Virus record (IMG/VR): IMGVR_UViG_3300032032_000015
Location: 1 to 31,147 of that record
Direction: 5' to 3' (one strand)
Source of the DNA: a virus
DNA length: 31,147 nucleotides
Under the pieces are notes generated by a model, which was not told where the DNA came from, made no database searches, and saw only the letters and a program-made list of their open reading frames with translations. The stretch's first letter is position 1; each line of letters starts with the position of its first letter. Positions 28,100 to 31,147 of the stretch are shown one piece after another. A program made the translations under genes and the position numbers.

Positions 28100-28377
28100 T
28101 ATTTAGATCTCCCTTCTGCAAACCCTTTAAAAGATTTTTCTTTTTTTTCTTCTACTTTAGGTTTATCTTCTAATAGATTCTTTTCTTCTTCTATTCTATT
28201 TAATATTTCAAAAGCATCAAATATAGCTAATTTTTTTGTAGCTGCAGCATTTTTTAATCTATCTGCGGAAATGTCAGGTCCAAAATCTATAATGGGTTCT
28301 TTAGCAACTTTAATTAACTCTTTAACTGCTACGCGCCCAGCTTGGATTATATTCTTCTTCGTTTCCTTTGTGTTCAT
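28099..28377 (-). CDS. Small protein upstream of terL, candidate small terminase subunit
   Basis: The 92-aa protein has a helical N-terminal half (IIQAGRVAVKELIKVAKEPI), a middle segment with DISADRLKNAAATKKLAIFD and helix AFEILNRIEEEKNLLED, and a Lys/Glu-rich tail. I have no firm family match, but proteins with this 'NAAATKKLAIFDAFEILNRI' core precede terL in related marine phages as I recall. Size and location fit a small terminase subunit, though no helix-turn-helix is obvious. It overlaps the end of the GroES-like gene by 56 bases and the terL start by one base, so all three appear translationally coupled. The start at 28377 is the only ATG giving this frame. Confidence is good in the gene and low in the function. 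Confidence 0.7.
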   Translation of the reverse strand: MNTKETKKNIIQAGRVAVKELIKVAKEPIIDFGPDISADRLKNAAATKKLAIFDAFEILNRIEEEKNLLEDKPKVEEKKEKSFKGFAEGRSK

Positions 28378-28927
28378 ACTTTATAATAATATCATTTGAT
28401 TTCATACAATATAATCGTTCCTCATCAATATAAAACTCCCATTCTCTTAAGGGTTTAAACCCTACCTTGTCTCCTGGGTTGATTTTAAGTGCTTCTAAAC
28501 GATCGTTACCTATTTTTAGTATACCAGTACAATAAACTTCTTTATCTTTAGTTAGAGAGTTTTCATTTTTAATAGGTTTTACAAAACATCTATCTTCAAA
28601 TGACATCCATTTATCTTTTCTTTTATAAAGATATACCTGATCTAAAGAGGCAAAATATAGATTATCTTTAAAATAACTTCTACTATTTTTAGCATTTCCT
28701 CTTATATCATAAAATCTTCTAAATATATTATGATGAACGGCTAATATATCACCTACTTTTATAGGTGTTTTAATATTTAATGGAACTTCTACTACAGTTG
28801 CAAATTTATTTATAAATTTCCAAGTTTCAATTTTATTGTTTAAAATTAATTCGGTATCTCCAATTTGTTTTTTATTATTATATCTTTCTCCTAAAGGTTT
28901 AATAATAAAATCATATAAACTTTTCAT
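28322..28927 (-). CDS. GroES-like co-chaperonin candidate
   Basis: The 201-aa protein opens with FIIKPLGERYNNKKQIGDTE, like the KPLGDR start of GroES. It has VGDILAVHHNIFRRF (58-72), NSRSYFKDNLYF, and a C-terminal barrel-like part with INPGDKVGFKP (149-159) and WEFYIDEERLYCMKSNDII (163-181), close to the GroES 'E..IDGE.LY....DI' ending. It is about twice the length of bacterial GroES (about 95 aa), so it may hold two barrel units or an enlarged mobile loop. Phage GroES analogues such as T4 gp31 help the host GroEL fold capsid protein, which would suit a gene just upstream of the head genes. It overlaps both neighbours (TAATG at 28927). An unrelated beta-barrel structural protein is the alternative. 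Confidence 0.65.
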   Translation of the reverse strand: MKSLYDFIIKPLGERYNNKKQIGDTELILNNKIETWKFINKFATVVEVPLNIKTPIKVGDILAVHHNIFRRFYDIRGNAKNSRSYFKDNLYFASLDQVYLYKRKDKWMSFEDRCFVKPIKNENSLTKDKEVYCTGILKIGNDRLEALKINPGDKVGFKPLREWEFYIDEERLYCMKSNDIIIKYEHKGNEEEYNPSWARSS

Positions 28928-29154
28928 TAGTATTCTAAATCATATTCAATAGATATTGCCATGTGAGAATTAAATTTCTTCCAAGGTAATACCTCATTGT
29001 TTTTCTTTATATGAATATTGTAAGATCTATCTTCTTCATTATATAATATATGAGATATTTCATGCCCTCCGTAAACTTGTTGTCCTACAGAATAATGCAT
29101 GGCGTCATTTTTATAATCAGCACCTATACTGATCTTACGTATTACATTATTCAT
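28927..29154 (-). CDS. Small conserved-type phage protein, 75 aa
   Basis: No function is assigned. Residues 1-20 (VIRKISIGADYKNDAMHYSV) and a Gly motif GQQVYGGHEISHI suggest a compact beta-rich fold; the rest alternates strands and charged turns (SYNIHIKKNNEVLPWKKF, MAISIEYDLEY). No signal peptide or membrane segment is seen. HEISH resembles HExxH by letter pattern (H-E-I-S-H), but in a 75-residue beta protein with no third ligand or helix it is probably not a zinc site. It is coupled to both neighbours: a TAAAATG junction upstream and TAATG downstream. Confidence 0.65.
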   Translation of the reverse strand: MNNVIRKISIGADYKNDAMHYSVGQQVYGGHEISHILYNEEDRSYNIHIKKNNEVLPWKKFNSHMAISIEYDLEY

Positions 29155-29155
29155 T

Positions 29156-29413
29156 TTATTTTTCTTCTACTACTTCGTCTTCTATTACCGTGTAAGACCC
29201 ATCTTTTAAATCAATATTAATAGAACCATACTTATCTTCTAATTCTTTTTTAATTTTTTCTTGATCTTGATTTAATCCCGCCACTTGGTGTAATACCGCG
29301 TGTTTTTCAGTTTCTAACATCCCAATTTGACTAACTGCTTGATTTAATGCATTCTGTACATTATAAATATTAGTTAGTTCTTCTTCTGTAATTTTTTTAG
29401 TTTCTTCTTTCAT
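29156..29413 (-). CDS. Small coiled-coil protein, 85 aa
   Basis: The protein is acidic and helical: ITEEELTNIYNVQNALNQAV, ETEKHAVLHQVAGLNQDQEK and IKKELEDKYGSI form a heptad-like coiled coil over residues 8-65, followed by a short beta tail (INIDLKDGSYTVIEDE). Such small Glu/Lys/Gln-rich coiled-coil proteins are common in marine phages near lysis and terminase genes and have no settled function. It has no membrane segment, so it is not a typical spanin. It starts 10 bases after the secreted protein gene with an A-rich leader, and the next gene begins in the TAAAATG junction at its stop. Confidence 0.65.
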   Translation of the reverse strand: MKEETKKITEEELTNIYNVQNALNQAVSQIGMLETEKHAVLHQVAGLNQDQEKIKKELEDKYGSINIDLKDGSYTVIEDEVVEEK

Positions 29414-29423
29414 TTTATTTGAT

Positions 29424-29813
29424 TTAATTTTTAATTATTTTATATTTCTCGAAGCGATATATTTCAGTACCATATCCTTCAAATTTAGCATACATAGTTG
29501 TTCCTTGTAAACTATAAGTTATTATATCCTCATAATTTACATGAGGTTTAAATGATAAACGTGTTTTTATAAATTTTGGAGTAATTTCAATTATAGCTTG
29601 TCGTTTAAAATGACCTTCTTTTAAATTGAGACTAAAAATTGTCCAATTTTCTTCTCCATAATAATGAGCTTCTTTATCATATAGGATAACTATATGAGTT
29701 TTCTGTTCAAAGTTTTTAGTACTAGAATATATCCCTGGAAGATTTTCTTCTAATGTTTGACTTTGTATAACTATAGTAACAAGCATAGTTATACTTAAAA
29801 GTATTTTTTTCAT
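29424..29813 (-). CDS. Secreted small protein with flavobacterial-type signal peptide
   Basis: Residues 1-19 (MKKILLSITMLVTIVIQSQ) form a Sec signal peptide with two Lys, a hydrophobic core and the SQ ending common in Flavobacteriia. The mature part of about 110 aa is beta-rich (THIVILYDKEAHYYGEENWT, AIIEITPKFIKTRLSF, TMYAKFEGYGTEIYRF) and could be a small lipocalin- or barrel-like fold; no catalytic motif is seen and no lipobox cysteine. It sits just after the holin gene, separated by a 55-base AT-rich gap, and may help lysis, block superinfection or alter the periplasm. Host-like features suggest acquisition from a flavobacterium (a moron), but this is inference. It is the clearest clue to the host. 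Confidence 0.7.
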   Translation of the reverse strand: MKKILLSITMLVTIVIQSQTLEENLPGIYSSTKNFEQKTHIVILYDKEAHYYGEENWTIFSLNLKEGHFKRQAIIEITPKFIKTRLSFKPHVNYEDIITYSLQGTTMYAKFEGYGTEIYRFEKYKIIKN

Positions 29814-29817
29814 TTTA

Positions 29818-29832
29818 TTTAATTTAATTTAA
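29818..29832. repeat. Three tandem TTTAA units in the leader of the secreted-protein gene
   Basis: On the plus strand TTTAA is repeated three times (TTAAA on the minus strand), within the 55-base gap between the holin stop and the next start. It may be only AT-rich leader sequence that favours ribosome access in Bacteroidetes, which rely little on Shine-Dalgarno pairing. No function is shown. Confidence 0.35.
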
Positions 29833-29868
29833 TTATACTTAAATATAATCACTTATTTTTAAGCATTT

Positions 29869-30324
29869 TTACTTTTTAAACATACTTGTCGCCTTTTCTG
29901 TCGTGCGTCCACCAAAATAGGCTAAGACGACGGCCATCATGACCTTCTCGAAAGTATCATTCCATGTACTATTTATATGAAATGGTATGCTTTCTACACT
30001 ATCAAGTATACCTGCAAAAGAAAATACAACAATACACCATACTAAAACTAATGGACGTACGTTTTTAGACATCCATGAATCCGACATAGAATCCGCCTTC
30101 CATCTTGAAGTAATAGACTCTATTTCTTTATTCTGTTGTTCGTATATTAATTGTTGTAATTTAATTTTATCATCTAAAGAAACATCAGATTTAGTAATTG
30201 CTGCTATAGCGTCTTTAGGTGATGTAACTCCTTGTAATATATTTCCTAATGTAGGATTAATAACAGAAGCTGCACCAAATAACAACTGCCCAACGGTAGT
30301 ATCTTTAAACTTCTTTTTTGACAT
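29869..30324 (-). CDS. Holin of the three-transmembrane (GTA/phage) type
   Basis: The C-terminal half carries the family pattern: RWKADSMSDSWMSKNVRPLV leads into a hydrophobic helix (LVWCIVVFSFAGILDSV), followed by a second helix (VMMAVVLAYFGGRTTEK). The 'SDSW-x-x-x-x-RPL' and 'AYFGGR-x-x-EK' signatures are those of the '3TM holin' family, which makes holes in the inner membrane at lysis. The N-terminal part (TVGQLLFGAASVINPTLGNI) is weakly hydrophobic and may be the first segment. I chose ATG at 30324, just after the upstream stop (TAA, G, ATG); an in-frame GTG at 30342 would add six residues and overlap the upstream gene by 17 bases. No endolysin gene is seen next to it. Confidence 0.72.
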   Translation of the reverse strand: MSKKKFKDTTVGQLLFGAASVINPTLGNILQGVTSPKDAIAAITKSDVSLDDKIKLQQLIYEQQNKEIESITSRWKADSMSDSWMSKNVRPLVLVWCIVVFSFAGILDSVESIPFHINSTWNDTFEKVMMAVVLAYFGGRTTEKATSMFKK

Positions 30325-30325
30325 C

Positions 30326-31147
30326 TTATTCAATTCGTCCACTATACGTGTTGGCTCTTAAAGCGGCTAAATATTGCTGTGCTTGCTGTCTAGACATATT
30401 TCCGTCATTTACCATCTTAGTCATTATATCTACTGGATTATCTACATTTGCACTCAAAGCATTACCCAATGTATTTGTAAGACCACTAGTATTACCTCTA
30501 AATTTAGAAGAACTAAGTGCGTTTTTAAACATGTTGGTGTCTAAGTCATAAGTGTCAGGACCAGAAGATCCGTATTGACCTCCTGCTAACATCGATGGGT
30601 ATTGAGTTTTAAATTGATCACTAAATCCAAAACTTGTACCAGGTCTAGCCGCTGATCTATCCCAACTAAATAGTTCTCCAGGACTCATTGTGTTTCTATT
30701 AACATAAGTACTAAAAGCGTCTCTCACATTAGCTCTGTTTGTAATTCCTCTTGGTAAAGAGTTAAAGTTTTTAGTTAATAACCGATTTTCCCCTCTAGCT
30801 TCGTCAGTGACATTACCAGCTCTATTTTGAGATAAGTTACTAAAAAATGGATAAATAGCCGGGCTACCTTCATATCCTACAGTTGTCATTCCTTCTTGTG
30901 CAAGGTTGGGTCCACTACCGTCCCCAAACTGTTCACTAGCAAATTTCCATGGAGTATTACGGGCATCATCAGTTACGTTGTCGCCATCATAATAATTACC
31001 ACTAGTATAACCGCTTTGATTCCAGTTTATTCCAGGTGTTCCCATGTCATGTGTGCTACCTCCAATTGATCCCACCTTAAAAGGATTAACACTTGGTTTT
31101 ATATGCTCGTCAAGCTGTCCCCAATCTAAATCAAGATCAGATAAAAC
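30326..31147 (-). CDS. Gly/Asn/Ser-rich protein, 5' end cut by window edge
   Basis: The frame stays open to the right edge, giving at least 274 residues; reading upstream of an internal GTG at 31075 adds 25 codons (LDLDWGQLDEHIKPSVNPFK) with no stop, so the real start is probably outside the window. Composition is Gly, Asn, Ser and Thr-rich with many short turns (SGYTSGNYYDGDNVTDDARN, FSDQFKTQYPSMLAGGQYG). The C-terminus is helical (VDIMTKMVNDGNMSRQQAQQ). There is no signal peptide or membrane segment in the visible part. Such composition suits an extended structural or tail-associated protein. No family is recognised. It is followed by the holin gene with a one-base gap after its stop. Confidence 0.7.
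   Translation of the reverse strand, partial: VLSDLDLDWGQLDEHIKPSVNPFKVGSIGGSTHDMGTPGINWNQSGYTSGNYYDGDNVTDDARNTPWKFASEQFGDGSGPNLAQEGMTTVGYEGSPAIYPFFSNLSQNRAGNVTDEARGENRLLTKNFNSLPRGITNRANVRDAFSTYVNRNTMSPGELFSWDRSAARPGTSFGFSDQFKTQYPSMLAGGQYGSSGPDTYDLDTNMFKNALSSSKFRGNTSGLTNTLGNALSANVDNPVDIMTKMVNDGNMSRQQAQQYLAALRANTYSGRIE

Noticed and set aside
29080-29110. H-E-I-S-H in the 75-aa protein as a zinc protease motif
   Set aside because: The protein is too small, the surrounding residues look beta-rich rather than helical, and no third ligand follows.
30318-30551. Plus-strand frame of 77 codons near the right end
   Set aside because: Antisense to the Gly/Asn-rich gene; no junction or leader fits the gene arrangement.
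31050-31075. GTG at 31075 as the real start of the rightmost gene
   Set aside because: The frame continues upstream without a stop to the window edge and there is no junction or leader before the GTG, so truncation by the window is more likely.

Overview
The window reads as one continuous late (structural) gene cluster of a tailed bacteriophage. All 18 supported genes lie on the minus strand, so transcription runs from the right edge (31147) to the left edge (1). Both edges cut a gene. The DNA is AT-rich, junctions are overlapping or a few bases long, and no tRNA, rRNA, integrase, IS element or CRISPR array was seen. The host is probably a marine Bacteroidetes/Flavobacteriia cell. This is inferred from three things: starts sit in an A-rich context, often a TAA stop running into TAAAATG, with no obvious Shine-Dalgarno; a secreted protein has a flavobacterial-style signal peptide ending in SQ; and the TerL, portal, ring and nozzle proteins resemble those of podovirus-like, crAss-like or Cellulophaga-type phages. 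These family assignments come from recognising sequence patterns, not from a database search.

Layout in transcription order. (1) 31147-28099: a 5'-truncated Gly/Asn-rich protein, a holin of the 3-TM type, a small secreted protein, a coiled-coil protein, a 75-aa protein, a GroES-like protein, and a 92-aa protein in the position of a small terminase. (2) 28099-20767: large terminase, portal, scaffold and major capsid protein, i.e. packaging and head assembly. A strong intrinsic terminator with a UUCG loop follows the capsid gene. (3) 20695-11223: a probable head-associated protein followed by a second hairpin, two ring/adaptor proteins that each carry an extra beta domain, a 1648-aa nozzle (muzzle) protein and a 469-aa companion that looks like the rest of the nozzle. 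(4) 11217-1: a degenerate GNAT-like protein, then three likely internal (ejected) virion proteins. These are an Ala-rich protein with a C-terminal S74-like chaperone domain, a 524-aa protein with an acidic/proline tail, and a giant protein of at least 2765 aa.

The giant protein (8295 to 1, still open at the left edge) is the most interesting item. It is uninterrupted and combines an HEFLH zinc-metallopeptidase motif with a downstream glutamate, a full set of HAD phosphatase motifs, a hydrophobic Gly-rich segment, and a C-terminal region like those of phage 'large polyvalent proteins'. Its position after two smaller internal proteins resembles the T7 gp14-gp15-gp16 ejection set, so a plausible reading is a multi-enzyme cargo protein carried in the capsid and injected with the DNA.

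There is no stretch longer than 300 bases without a gene. The stretch 1-8295 is filled by the single giant reading frame.
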